Below are positions 52,475-61,405 of a stretch of 64,000 bases of DNA, in pieces (positions within the stretch are counted from its first letter, which is position 1; the number at the start of each line of letters is the position of its first letter). The notes beneath the pieces were generated by a model. That model searched no databases and had not been told where the DNA came from. It saw nothing but the letters and a program-made list of their open reading frames with translations. Both the position numbers and the translations under genes were made by a program. Source of the stretch: a virus; the IMG/VR virus record IMGVR_UViG_3300009506_000008, positions 1 to 64,000 of that record; one strand, 5' to 3'.

Positions 52475-54044
52475 CACCAGGCAGATCGACACCACTCATA
52501 AGGAATATGAGAAGTATTCCTCTGATTGGCAACTATATCATGATTCCTATCACGGGGAGGGAGGATTCGCCGACGGGACGTATTTGGTGGCGCATCCTTT
52601 GGAATTGGATGACAACGGCACCGAGTCGGCGTCGTTCAAGAAGAGGAAGGAGGTTGCCTGGTACCTCAACTTCCCGGCTTTCATCATCGACGCCAAACAC
52701 GCTCATCTTTTCAAGCGGCCCATCGTTCGTTCAACGAAGAACAAGGAACTTCAAGCCTTCCTAGAGAACTGCGACGGGAAAGGAACCAAGTACGGGGACT
52801 TTCTCGACGACATCCAACAGGATGCCCAAGTCTTCGGTCATATGTTCATCTTTATGGACAGACCGATGGCCCCGGAACTCAAGAACAGACCCGTAGTGAC
52901 GAAGGCTGACGAGATGGCTGCGGGGCTTCGTCCCTATGTGTACGCTTGCACCCCTCAAGAGGTTATTGACTGGGCTGTTGACCGCCGCGGAAACTTTGAG
53001 TGGATCAAAGTGCGTGAAGTCCATACCGTGTATGAGGGGTATGCGTTAGGCCAGACTAATCCGATGGCGAAGCGGGAAGAGAAGACCTACATCAGGATTT
53101 GGACTCGCGTTGAGACGATTCTGTTCGATGAGCAGGGTGGTCCGGTCCCCGGTTATCGAGATGCTCATAACTTGGGCATTGTTCCTTGCGTGGTCCTGTA
53201 CAACAAGAAGGGGAAGAAGGGGGAATTGAGCGGTTCCTCGGAGATCAGCAAGATCGCTCCGGTCAACAAGCGGTTGTATAACGCTCTGAGCGAACTGGAC
53301 GAATGGCTGCGAAATCAAGCCTTCTCCATCCTTACCATTCCTCTTATGCCCGAGGACGAAATACCGAAGGACGAAGACGGAAATCCACAGATTGGCGTTG
53401 CAACCAACCGTGCTCTAACCTATAACGGGGCTTCCCCTCGTGCTCCCGGCTTCATTAGTGCCGACGCTTCTCATGGAGAATCGTACGAGAAACGGATCGC
53501 GGCGTTGATTGAAGACATCCACCGCCTCGCGCACATGAAGTTCAAGGGAGGAGTGGTACAATCGGGGACTTCCTGGGCATTCGATTGGGAGGAAGTGAAC
53601 AATTCTCTCATGGGACAAGCGAATCTCTTGCGGGATGCTGATTCCAAGATTGTTCGTATTTGGATGAAATGGCAGGGAGTCAACACCGACAAGCTGGATT
53701 ACCAAGCAGAGTACCCGGAGACGTATTCCTTCAGCGATGAGGAAACGGAACTGGCGATGCTGCGCGATTTCAGTCTTACCGAGATGCCCTCGGTGGAATT
53801 CATGCGGGAGTTCTTCAAGAACCGCATTCGCCGGATTCTGCCTAACCTGACAAAGGAACAGTTGCAGAAGATTGATAGCGAGATTGACTCCTGGGATGGT
53901 CCGGCGAAGGACGAAACCCCGGAGAGCAATTTCGACCGTTGGACACAAGGTCAAATTCAATCCGATCGCAACCGGACCATGAAGGGGGATGAAAAGCCTC
54001 CTACTGAAAGTTCAGGGAAGGACAATTCAGGTCAATCTATGTAG
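52464..54044 (+). CDS. portal protein
   Basis: 526 residues, overlapping terL by 11 bases. The portal-type order is visible: N-terminal helical wing, SFKKRKEVAWYLNFPAFIID, a beta-rich clip/wing, and HRLAHMKFKGGVVQSGTSWAF, WMKWQGVNTDKLDYQAEYP toward the C-terminal crown. Placement between TerL and a MuF-like gene is canonical. It forms the dodecameric DNA entry vertex. Confidence 0.85.
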   Translation: MADSTRQIDTTHKEYEKYSSDWQLYHDSYHGEGGFADGTYLVAHPLELDDNGTESASFKKRKEVAWYLNFPAFIIDAKHAHLFKRPIVRSTKNKELQAFLENCDGKGTKYGDFLDDIQQDAQVFGHMFIFMDRPMAPELKNRPVVTKADEMAAGLRPYVYACTPQEVIDWAVDRRGNFEWIKVREVHTVYEGYALGQTNPMAKREEKTYIRIWTRVETILFDEQGGPVPGYRDAHNLGIVPCVVLYNKKGKKGELSGSSEISKIAPVNKRLYNALSELDEWLRNQAFSILTIPLMPEDEIPKDEDGNPQIGVATNRALTYNGASPRAPGFISADASHGESYEKRIAALIEDIHRLAHMKFKGGVVQSGTSWAFDWEEVNNSLMGQANLLRDADSKIVRIWMKWQGVNTDKLDYQAEYPETYSFSDEETELAMLRDFSLTEMPSVEFMREFFKNRIRRILPNLTKEQLQKIDSEIDSWDGPAKDETPESNFDRWTQGQIQSDRNRTMKGDEKPPTESSGKDNSGQSM

Positions 54045-54053
54045 GAGGATGCC

Positions 54054-54350
54054 ATGGAACCTGCGGCTGAACCTGGAGCTGCCACTTTAGGCGCTCACGA
54101 AGAGAGGAAACGGAAACGAGCTCAACTGCGAAGAGTTGCAAAGATCATGGAAGAGAAGCGGAATAGGTACGATCAGATCCTTTTGGGTTATCAAAAGGGG
54201 ACCGGTTTGGTTTATGTGGAAGTGAAGGGGCATGACGATCCCAAGAGTAGCGTCATGTGGAAAGAGGGTGAGCGCCTGCCCCGCAAGTTCCGCATTCATC
54301 TCATAAAACAGATGTTCAGGATCATCTTCGGAAAAGGCAGCATCGGCTAG
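54054..54350 (+). CDS. basic hypothetical protein
   Basis: 98 residues, ATG after AGGAGGATGCC. A basic helix (EERKRKRAQLRRVAKIMEEK) precedes a beta-rich part (TGLVYVEVKGHDDPKSSV). It lies between portal and MuF-like genes; its stop TAG abuts the next ATG. Possibly an internal or assembly protein. Unknown family. Confidence 0.6.
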   Translation: MEPAAEPGAATLGAHEERKRKRAQLRRVAKIMEEKRNRYDQILLGYQKGTGLVYVEVKGHDDPKSSVMWKEGERLPRKFRIHLIKQMFRIIFGKGSIG

Positions 54351-55601
54351 ATGGCCTTCATTGCCAAGCTGGAGCTAGATCCCAGGGAACAGATTGCGAA
54401 GTCCATCCGCGAGTCGGATCGGACGATCCGGTCTATTCTGAATGAACTGGCTGCGGCAACTACTACCTTGGTAGTAGGTGAAAAGAACATTGGTAAGATC
54501 GAAAAGGCGATAGCAAAGGCTTTCGACACTATCGTGGAAGCGGAATCATCCCTGTTGGAGGCGGGCATCGCCACCGCTATCGAGGAAGTCAACTCTATGT
54601 ATGTGAGGGAGTTAGTGGCAACGTTCCCCCTGCCAGACCTCCTTTCTGTCAAGATCGAACTCCAGCGCCCGAACGTAGAAGCGGCAGCGTGGTTTCAAGA
54701 GATGCGTGCTGTCCAGATTCAAGGGGGAAATGAAGCAGTGTTCTCCCTTAGTCAGAAGATATGGCAATTTGGGCAGGAATCGCGGGAAGCTCTGTTAACC
54801 AGACTTCGCAACATCATCCACGACGGGACCGCCGCTCAGACTGCTGCTGAACAGATAGCGGCTCTGACAGAGATCACTCCCATCACAAACATCTACATAG
54901 AGGACCTCAAGCGCACCATTGCACGGTTGCACGGAGAACTGTCTACTCAAACTCGGGCTTCCATCCGAAATATAATCAAGGAGTACACTGCCTATGCTCA
55001 ACGTCAACTTGCCTCGGGGGCCGCCCAGGTCCTCAGAATACCTACGCAGAAGTTGGTGGAGGAGGTGTCCAAAGCAACCACCGTAGAGGCTGTTCAATCT
55101 GCAATTGACAGGTGGATGCGAGAGAAAGCCCTATATCATGCCAGAACGCTAGCGCGGACAGAACTTAACCGGGCGTTCAATGAGAACATGAGGAGGCGAG
55201 CGGAGAACTCACCGACCACGATTGGTTGGAAGGTTAGCCTGTCGCCTTCCCATCCGCGCCCGGACATTTGTGATGACTTGGTAGGCGATTTCTACTTCAG
55301 GGACGGGTTCAAAGGGATGCGATTGCCTCCCTGGCACCCCAACTGTATGTGTATCGCCCAGCCTATAATCGACACCGGCTACTTCAAGAGGATGCAGAAG
55401 CAACTTGAAACAGGGCGAGTGACTCTGGATGAGTTCACGGCAGAGGTTCTGGGGGAGAACGTAACTAAAGCAGCACTTCGCCAGGCTTTGTCGGTCAAAA
55501 CACTCATTCCCCGTCATGTGTTGAAGAACTTGCCGAAGTCGCAACTTGTAAAGTTCCTCACGATGTCGGACGAAGAGATACGAGCCTTTGTGGGACGGTA
55601 G
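54351..55601 (+). CDS. head morphogenesis protein, SPP1 gp7/MuF-like
   Basis: 416 residues. Long helical N-terminal half, then the MuF domain: ARTLARTELNRAFNENM, VSLSPSHPRPDICDDLVG and LPPWHPNCMCIAQPI, the His/Cys-containing signature of the family. Minor head protein bound to the portal. Some MuF proteins carry toxin domains; none is obvious here (C-terminal 60 residues are short and helical). Confidence 0.85.
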   Translation: MAFIAKLELDPREQIAKSIRESDRTIRSILNELAAATTTLVVGEKNIGKIEKAIAKAFDTIVEAESSLLEAGIATAIEEVNSMYVRELVATFPLPDLLSVKIELQRPNVEAAAWFQEMRAVQIQGGNEAVFSLSQKIWQFGQESREALLTRLRNIIHDGTAAQTAAEQIAALTEITPITNIYIEDLKRTIARLHGELSTQTRASIRNIIKEYTAYAQRQLASGAAQVLRIPTQKLVEEVSKATTVEAVQSAIDRWMREKALYHARTLARTELNRAFNENMRRRAENSPTTIGWKVSLSPSHPRPDICDDLVGDFYFRDGFKGMRLPPWHPNCMCIAQPIIDTGYFKRMQKQLETGRVTLDEFTAEVLGENVTKAALRQALSVKTLIPRHVLKNLPKSQLVKFLTMSDEEIRAFVGR

Positions 55602-55775
55602 GCCACAAAACTCTTTACGCGGGGCTTGTGGTCGGTTATACTAGCTGAGATCAAGTCCGGTGACGTGTCCGCCCACTGATCCGGCAAGGAAGGGCTAGAT
55701 GCCCTGGTAAAAAGTGAATAGGGGGCTTGATGCTCCCGACTCCAAGAAGGGGTTAGAAACCCCAGGAGGAAAGTG
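55602..55775 (+). promoter_or_regulatory. scaffold/capsid leader with three hairpins
   Basis: 174 bases without a gene. A weak promoter-like TATACT lies at about 55636. Three short hairpins follow: AGGGC-tagat-GCCCT (about 55691), GGGGGC-ttgat-GCTCCC (about 55722), and GGGGTT-aga-AACCCC (about 55750) directly before AGGAGG. The last mirrors the pre-SD hairpins of the leftward operons. Likely supports strong late expression. Confidence 0.55.
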
Positions 55776-56624
55776 ATGAAGAAGAAAATCGTCCGGTTCA
55801 AAGGCAAACGGCACAACCTGTACTTCAACGACGAGGGTCCTCAGCATCTCATTCCCCTCGACAAGGACGGGAAGGAAGTTCCCAACGTCAAGATCGAGGA
55901 GTTTGAGGAGTCGGACATCGAAGAACTCAAGATGTTCGATGAGGAGTACGTAGGCCAGCTGCGGGACGAGAACAAGAAGACCCGCGAGGCGCTGGAATCC
56001 CTTCAGAAGCAGTTTGAGGGGTTGGACCCGGAGCAACTTCAGGAAATGGCGAAGAAGCTCAAGGATGCCGAAGATGCCAAGGAGAAGGAGCGTCAGGAGG
56101 CGCTGAAGAAGGAAGGCAAGTGGCAGGAGCTCATGGATCAGCAAAAGGCTGACTTCGAGAAGCAGTTGGATGCTGAGAAGACCCGAGCCGACACCGCTGT
56201 CAGAGACTTGGAAAGTTATCGGGTTTCCACGGTGCTTCGAGACCATGTATCTGTGGTGGAGAACATCGTTCCCGGTGCTGTCTCTCAGGTCGTTGACCTT
56301 CTCAAGCGTTTCGTCGTCGTCCAGAAAGAGGGTACGTTCAAGATTCTGGACGACGACATGACCTCGACGCGACTGAAGCCGGACAGTGCGGACCCTGCAA
56401 CGATCACCGATCTCGTCTCCGTCTTCATGGAGAAGAATCCTTGGTTTATCAAGGGTAGTGGAGCCGGGGCCGGGAGTGGCGGGGACGGAGGGGCTGGCGA
56501 AGGAGAAGTCAACCCCTGGAAGAAAGACACGTGGAATCTTACTCAGCAAGGGCAGATTACCAAGAACGATCCCAACAAAGCCAAGCGTATGAAGGTTGCG
56601 GCGGGAATGCGGGACGCTGCCTGA
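55776..56624 (+). CDS. scaffold protein
   Basis: 282 residues from ATG 55776 (AGGAGGAAAGTG upstream). Basic start, then Glu/Lys-rich coiled coil (about 45-150), then VLRDHVSVVENIVPGAVSQV and a Gly/Ala-rich linker before NPWKKDTWNLTQQGQI, the usual end of phage scaffolds upstream of the major capsid gene. It directs prohead assembly and is then lost. Confidence 0.85.
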   Translation: MKKKIVRFKGKRHNLYFNDEGPQHLIPLDKDGKEVPNVKIEEFEESDIEELKMFDEEYVGQLRDENKKTREALESLQKQFEGLDPEQLQEMAKKLKDAEDAKEKERQEALKKEGKWQELMDQQKADFEKQLDAEKTRADTAVRDLESYRVSTVLRDHVSVVENIVPGAVSQVVDLLKRFVVVQKEGTFKILDDDMTSTRLKPDSADPATITDLVSVFMEKNPWFIKGSGAGAGSGGDGGAGEGEVNPWKKDTWNLTQQGQITKNDPNKAKRMKVAAGMRDAA

Positions 56625-56651
56625 GCACAACCGATTAGGAGGTAGTCAAGA

Positions 56652-57701
56652 ATGGCCGCTACCAAGATTGCGGACGTCATCGAACCTTCGGTGTTCAATC
56701 CGTACGTGATTGAGCGCACCGCTGAGCTGTCCGCTCTGTGGACCTCCGGGGTCGTATCCACGAACCCCGAGATCCAGGCCAGAGTGAACGGCGGCTCTCG
56801 ACTCATCAACATGCCCTTCTGGACGGACCTGACCGGCGACGATGAAGTGTTGGCGGACGATACGGCACTGACGCCCGGTGCCATCGGAACCGACATGGAT
56901 GTCGCCTGCAAGCACTTCAGAGGAAAAGCCTGGGGCGTGAACGACCTTGCCAAATCCCTCTCGGGGGATGACCCGATGGGCGCCATTGCGGATCTGGTTG
57001 CTGCGTATTGGGCCCGTCGGATGCAGGTGATGCTGATCAACACTCTCGCCGGTGTGTTCGCTGACAACATTGCGAACGATGCCGGTGACATGGTGAAAGA
57101 CATTCACGAAGCGGATGTTGACACCGACGGTGCCAAGCTGATCGGTGCGGACAGCATCATCGACACTCTCGGTACAATGGGTGACGCGTGGGAGAAGCTG
57201 GCTGCGATCATGATGCACTCGGTTCCCTTCCGAACCCTTCAAAAGGCCGACCTGATCACTTACGAAGAGATTGCTGCTGCTGACGTGAGTGGCACTGCTT
57301 CCATCGTTGCCCAGTCCGCTGGGTACACCGGGGCATCCACGAAGTCGCTCAAGATCCCGTACTACCTCGGGAAGCGGATCATCGTTGATGACGGGTGTCC
57401 CGCTGTTGCTGCCGCCACCTCCGGTATGAAGTACACCTCGTACTTCTTTGGTGCTGGGGCTGTCGGTTGGGCGGACGCTGCGCTTGACGAGGCTACCGAG
57501 ACTGACCGGGACAAGCTGGCTGGGGAGGACTACCTCATCCATCGTCGGCACTACATTCTCCATCCGCGTGGGATCAAGTGGCTGGATGACACCAAGGCTG
57601 GTGTTGGTCCGACGAATGCCGAGTGCGCCCTCGCTGCCAACTGGAACCGTGTGTATGAGCGGAAGAACATCAGGATTGCCGCTCTGATCACCAACGGCTA
57701 A
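56652..57701 (+). CDS. major capsid protein
   Basis: 349 residues, ATG after TTAGGAGGTAGTCAAG. Fits the HK97-fold coat family found with this scaffold type: IEPSVFNPYVIERTAELS, RLINMPFWTDLTGDDEVL, AYWARRMQVMLINTL, MHSVPFRTLQKADL and YIVHPRGIKW-like YILHPRGIKWL. The Ala/Gly/Asp-rich sequence and high GC codons suggest strong expression. Confidence 0.92.
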   Translation: MAATKIADVIEPSVFNPYVIERTAELSALWTSGVVSTNPEIQARVNGGSRLINMPFWTDLTGDDEVLADDTALTPGAIGTDMDVACKHFRGKAWGVNDLAKSLSGDDPMGAIADLVAAYWARRMQVMLINTLAGVFADNIANDAGDMVKDIHEADVDTDGAKLIGADSIIDTLGTMGDAWEKLAAIMMHSVPFRTLQKADLITYEEIAAADVSGTASIVAQSAGYTGASTKSLKIPYYLGKRIIVDDGCPAVAAATSGMKYTSYFFGAGAVGWADAALDEATETDRDKLAGEDYLIHRRHYILHPRGIKWLDDTKAGVGPTNAECALAANWNRVYERKNIRIAALITNG

Positions 57702-57710
57702 AGAGAGTGT

Positions 57711-57737
57711 TGAAGGGGGAGACTTTCTCCCCCTTCA
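57711..57737 (+). terminator. hairpin after the major capsid gene
   Basis: TGAAGGGGGAGA pairs with TCTCCCCCTTCA around CTT (12 bp; it can extend by GTG/CAC). No T-tract follows, so it is probably an RNA stabiliser or partial terminator that reduces expression of downstream genes. Confidence 0.6.
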
Positions 57738-57758
57738 CACTTCAAGGGAGGTCCGCAC

Positions 57759-58049
57759 ATGAAGATTTATGTAACACAGGAACTCCAGGCCGATGCAACG
57801 TTGATCAAGCGATCCGATGGAATTCCCACAATTCACGCCGCTGCCGAAGACGATGGCGTCGCCGTGAAGATCCACGTTGACGGTGTCGGTGTTCTCGTCT
57901 TGACGTGCTTGGTGAACGCGACTGCTGACGGTGTCAATTACGCGGCAACAATGGTTCCGTACACCGGAGTTGGAGGAGATTCCATCACTCCAGTCGGTGA
58001 TACGGGGGCCGCTCCGGGCGTGACCGGCGCCATCGGTTCAACAACATAA
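57759..58049 (+). CDS. small beta-rich virion protein
   Basis: 96 residues, ATG after AAGGGAGGTCCGCAC. Regular beta strands (GVAVKIHVDGVGVLVLTCLV) and a Gly/Thr-rich tail. Directly downstream of the coat gene, a position typical of head decoration or stabilisation proteins; the role is inferred. Confidence 0.6.
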   Translation: MKIYVTQELQADATLIKRSDGIPTIHAAAEDDGVAVKIHVDGVGVLVLTCLVNATADGVNYAATMVPYTGVGGDSITPVGDTGAAPGVTGAIGSTT

Positions 58050-58071
58050 CCTGCAAACATCGAGTCAGGGC

Positions 58072-58094
58072 GGGGAGGGACGGGTTCCCTCCCC
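58072..58094 (+). terminator. hairpin before gene 58121
   Basis: GGGGAGGGA and TCCCTCCCC pair around CGGGT, 17 bases before the GAGGAGG of the next gene. As with the hairpin after the coat gene, no T-tract; likely an attenuator or RNA stabiliser. Confidence 0.5.
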
Positions 58095-58120
58095 CGTTCC
58101 TCCATCCGAGGAGGTTGAGT

Positions 58121-58450
58121 ATGAGTGCAACCGGTTTTCAGAGAGTGCGCAGACTCCAGGCCCTTCGCAAGGAAATTGCGGCTTTGGAGGGAAAGAAGGG
58201 GGACGAAGTCCAGGTGCGGGCGGATGAACTCAAGCCCGTCGGGGAGTTCAAGTTGAAGGGGATGCTTGAGGAACTCAAGAGCAAGACGGCTCAAGCGGCT
58301 CAGTCGCGCAGTGTTCCTCGCTATCCTGCCAAAGCCCCGGAACCGGAAGCCAAGGTTGCGGAAGCCAAGGTTGCGGACGCCCCAGAGGCAAAGCCCGACG
58401 AACCAGTGACCGACGAAGAGAGCACCAGAAGGTCCCGGCGCACGAAGTAA
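58121..58450 (+). CDS. hypothetical Ala/Glu-rich protein
   Basis: 109 residues from ATG 58121 (GAGGAGGTTGAGT upstream). A charged helix, then Ala/Pro/Glu/Lys repeats (EAKVAEAKVADAPEAKP) and a C-terminal TRRSRRTK. Possibly a head-associated low-complexity protein. Unknown family. Confidence 0.6.
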   Translation: MSATGFQRVRRLQALRKEIAALEGKKGDEVQVRADELKPVGEFKLKGMLEELKSKTAQAAQSRSVPRYPAKAPEPEAKVAEAKVADAPEAKPDEPVTDEESTRRSRRTK

Positions 58451-58453
58451 CCC

Positions 58454-59002
58454 ATGGACATCAGCGGTAAGCTCGGGAGTCTGAACCTAGCAATTCCCCT
58501 AGCTCGGTTGTATGACCGATTGGGGGATGTTTGGTTCAAGCTCTTGGTAGATACGGGGAAGGCAGCGGGAGAGCTTGTCGTTGGTGAAGCAAAGATGACG
58601 ACTCTGTTTCAAGATAGTCAGCACCCGGAACGAGGAAGCGGCGGTCAACTGAGAGCGTCGATAACAACTCAGACCTACTCCTCCAGGCGACAAATCACAA
58701 CGATAGTTTGGCCGGGTATGGAGTATGGTAGATACGTTCACGACGGGACAGTAGACACTTCCAAAATCGCCCCCAAGAAAGCCCGGCCAATGGGTCCGGG
58801 CGATCCTCGTTTTATCTTCCCCGTAAACACGCGAGCCCTGCGGTTCTTCATAGGTGGAGAGGAAGTATTCGCCGCTTGGGCGCGAAAAGGAAGGCGCAAG
58901 GCTCGTCCGTTCCTGTACGATGCGTTGGGAAAGAAGCAGAAGGAAATCACAACGATGTTTGCTGATACAGTAAGTCTGTTGATGCAAATAGCAGGAAGGT
59001 AG
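58454..59002 (+). CDS. neck/tail-completion protein, HK97 gp10-like
   Basis: 182 residues starting MDISGKLGSL. The GQLRASITTQTYSSRR block, WPGMEYGRYVHDGT, GPGDPRFIFP and RKGRRKARPFLYDAL match the HK97 gp10 / tail-completion family. It connects head and tail or terminates the tail tube. No clear Shine-Dalgarno, so probably coupled to the preceding gene. Confidence 0.75.
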   Translation: MDISGKLGSLNLAIPLARLYDRLGDVWFKLLVDTGKAAGELVVGEAKMTTLFQDSQHPERGSGGQLRASITTQTYSSRRQITTIVWPGMEYGRYVHDGTVDTSKIAPKKARPMGPGDPRFIFPVNTRALRFFIGGEEVFAAWARKGRRKARPFLYDALGKKQKEITTMFADTVSLLMQIAGR

Positions 59003-59008
59003 GGGGTC

Positions 59009-59380
59009 ATGGCAAAAGTCTACTCGGAAACAGATGACGTCTTCGACCCTCTCATCCAAGGCATAACACAGGACGAGGACCACGAAGAGGCTGGCCGGGT
59101 AATCGAGAGGGAATTGAAGAAGCGGGGGATTGATCCCGCTCTCGTTACCTCGGAGGATGGCATCGAGTACCTGAGGCGTCTGTCAGTTCTGTACGCTTCA
59201 CTGTATCGGTGTCGGCTGTCGATGTCGGATGAAGGGGATTCTTACCATGTGCGGGTTGTAGATCTCAAGGAGCAATGGCAGGACGCCCTGGACGAAATCA
59301 CGTATGAGGGACTACTGGGAAAGATTCCCGATTCAACAGGCACGTCGCTGCTGGGATCGGTATCAGTCAAGCGAGGGTAA
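59009..59380 (+). CDS. head-tail connector candidate
   Basis: 123 residues, ATG after AAGGTAGGGGGTC. Helical (EEAGRVIERELKKRGIDP, LSVLYASLYRCRLSM), of the size of gp6/Ad1-like head-tail adaptors but without a firm signature. Placement next to the gp10-like gene supports a connector role. Confidence 0.55.
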   Translation: MAKVYSETDDVFDPLIQGITQDEDHEEAGRVIERELKKRGIDPALVTSEDGIEYLRRLSVLYASLYRCRLSMSDEGDSYHVRVVDLKEQWQDALDEITYEGLLGKIPDSTGTSLLGSVSVKRG

Positions 59381-59381
59381 A

Positions 59382-59807
59382 ATGCCACCTGCGGCAATCG
59401 TACATTGGAGCATGAAGGCCGGGAGAAGCGAAGACTTCACCCGGTTCCAGTTTCAACAGTACGACTACACTTGTCGTGCCTTCAACATTCCCTTAGTCCT
59501 AGTTGACGAGTTCGATTCGTTCGGGCTTGAAGTATTGAACGGTATCTTCCCTACCTTGGTCCAAGCAGTTTCCCTATTCCCTCGCCACATTCCTGTCTAC
59601 ATGGATAAAGAGGCTGAGCACCGCCTCCAAGATGTAGAGTTGCCTGAACAGAGTGTGTTCATTGTCGGCCCTGATTTCGGAAGTATGGAAGATAAACCGG
59701 AACACGCTTTCAGAATCAGAGTTGATTATCCTCGCATGGAGCAGGAACTGTGGTCTTGCAGTGTGTTGGCGATCTGTTTATTTGAGTGGAGTCGCCAATG
59801 GCCGTAG
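59382..59807 (+). CDS. hypothetical virion-region protein
   Basis: 141 residues from ATG 59382 (GCGAGGGTAAA upstream). Alpha/beta (NIPLVLVDEFDSFGLEVLNG, QSVFIVGPDFGSMED). It does not resemble a standard connector; it could be a non-virion protein. Overlaps the next gene by 10 bases. Confidence 0.55.
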   Translation: MPPAAIVHWSMKAGRSEDFTRFQFQQYDYTCRAFNIPLVLVDEFDSFGLEVLNGIFPTLVQAVSLFPRHIPVYMDKEAEHRLQDVELPEQSVFIVGPDFGSMEDKPEHAFRIRVDYPRMEQELWSCSVLAICLFEWSRQWP

Positions 59808-61390
59808 CAACTAATCTGACCACCGTCGATTCCTGCGAGGGGATCACTGGATGGAGCGCTCATAACATTTCAGGTGCCGTAGGCACATTGGGTGCCATCC
59901 AAGCTAGCGATGAAGAAGCCCCTCCCGTTGAGGGAACTTACTGTCTCTCGTATGATATTGACATAGAAAACGGGGGATATGTTTACGAGGTCAATGCTAG
60001 CGGGGAGGATTGGTCTGCCCAGACTGCCTACATTTGGTTGCTGTGCATGACGGCAGCATCTCTCCAGGTGCTGACTCCGGGTAGCGGACAAAGCGGAGTT
60101 TACTTCATAGCCATAGATACCAGCGGAAACGCTGGTTACTGGCATGTAGGGGGTTCAGACACATACAGTGGCGGATGGAAGTGTTTCACTTGCTACTTTG
60201 GGAACACCCCGGATACCAATAACGGTACCAATCCCACGATGTCTTCTATTCGATATGTTGGGATAGGTACGAACCACCTTTCCAAGTCTAAAGCCACTCA
60301 TAACGTCTTCTTCGATTTCTTCAGAAAGGGAAATGGAGGAATCACGGTTACTGGAGGATCTTCTGGTACTCCGTTGACGTGGGACGACATTGTATCGGGT
60401 GACGCGAGTATCGCGGCGGGCATCATCCGAAAGCAGGGAGGTGTTTACTTCGTCCAAGGTCAGATTGTCTTCGGCGATGGTACCGGATCGACTGACACAT
60501 ATTTCGATGACGAAGGTCAGACCATCGTGTTCGAGGGCAACGAGCACGTGGCCAATGATACCTATGGTTTGCAAGTCGTAGAGAACGGGGCAAGCAACCT
60601 AACCAGCTTCGTCATAGGAAACAAGACGGGTGGACAGGGGTTGCAGGGGGGCTCGATCCTCGGGGCTTTGCCGTGGGACTTCGATGCCAGTGACGAGGAC
60701 ATTACCAAACTTCTCATCTATGGAGCGGTCCTTCAGAACTTCAGGACGTTCGATCTGCCGTCCAATGCTACCGACCGCGAAGTCTTAGGATGCAATTTTC
60801 TGGACGGTGGCGAGATTACACCCAACACTATCGTTTTCCAATACTGCAATGTCATCAATGCAGACGCTAGGGGACTGAAGCTGGAGAGTACCAGTCACAA
60901 TATGTCGTATTGCAACTTCATCTCCAATCCTCACAGCATTCACATAGACACGGCAGGCACGTACACCATTAGCGGGTGCAAGTTCTTTGGATCTGACGGT
61001 TCGTCTACGTATGATTTGGAGAATAGCAGTACGGGCGCGGTTACAATCAGTGCGACAAATGACTCCGACATAGCTGACTATGAAAATACTGGAGGAGGGT
61101 CGGTAACAATTCAGAATCAGAAGTCGCTCACTATCGGGACAACATCCAATCCGTTGGTGGCGAACAGTGAGGTGAGGATCTATCGTACGAGTGACGATGC
61201 TGTGTTGGATGGGGTGGAAAATAGTGGAACCACGTTTGCGTACAGTTACAATTACACCGGTGATACTGACGTGTACGTTCACATCATTCACCCGTCCTAT
61301 GTGTGGGAACGACTAGACTTGACGTTACTAAGCACCAACCAAGCGGTTCCGGTCAAACAACGGCCAGACCGGATGTATTCTAACCCGTGA
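59798..61390 (+). CDS. large beta-rich structural protein (beta-helix-like)
   Basis: 530 residues from ATG 59798 (GGAGTCGCCA upstream). Jelly-roll-like N-terminal 180 residues (GYWHVGGSDTYSGGWKCF), then short repeated strands of right-handed beta-helix type (YCNVINADARGLKLEST, NMSYCNFISNPHSIHI, YTISGCKFFGSDGS), then an Ig-like end and a terminal PDRMYSNP. Likely a tail fibre, spike or collar protein. Confidence 0.7.
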   Translation: MAVATNLTTVDSCEGITGWSAHNISGAVGTLGAIQASDEEAPPVEGTYCLSYDIDIENGGYVYEVNASGEDWSAQTAYIWLLCMTAASLQVLTPGSGQSGVYFIAIDTSGNAGYWHVGGSDTYSGGWKCFTCYFGNTPDTNNGTNPTMSSIRYVGIGTNHLSKSKATHNVFFDFFRKGNGGITVTGGSSGTPLTWDDIVSGDASIAAGIIRKQGGVYFVQGQIVFGDGTGSTDTYFDDEGQTIVFEGNEHVANDTYGLQVVENGASNLTSFVIGNKTGGQGLQGGSILGALPWDFDASDEDITKLLIYGAVLQNFRTFDLPSNATDREVLGCNFLDGGEITPNTIVFQYCNVINADARGLKLESTSHNMSYCNFISNPHSIHIDTAGTYTISGCKFFGSDGSSTYDLENSSTGAVTISATNDSDIADYENTGGGSVTIQNQKSLTIGTTSNPLVANSEVRIYRTSDDAVLDGVENSGTTFAYSYNYTGDTDVYVHIIHPSYVWERLDLTLLSTNQAVPVKQRPDRMYSNP

Positions 61391-61405
61391 TAGGAGGTAC
61401 CAAGC

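Noticed and set aside
54351-55601. MuF-fused polymorphic toxin
   Set aside because: The C-terminal region after the MuF domain is only about 60 residues with no toxin motif, so it looks like an ordinary head morphogenesis protein.
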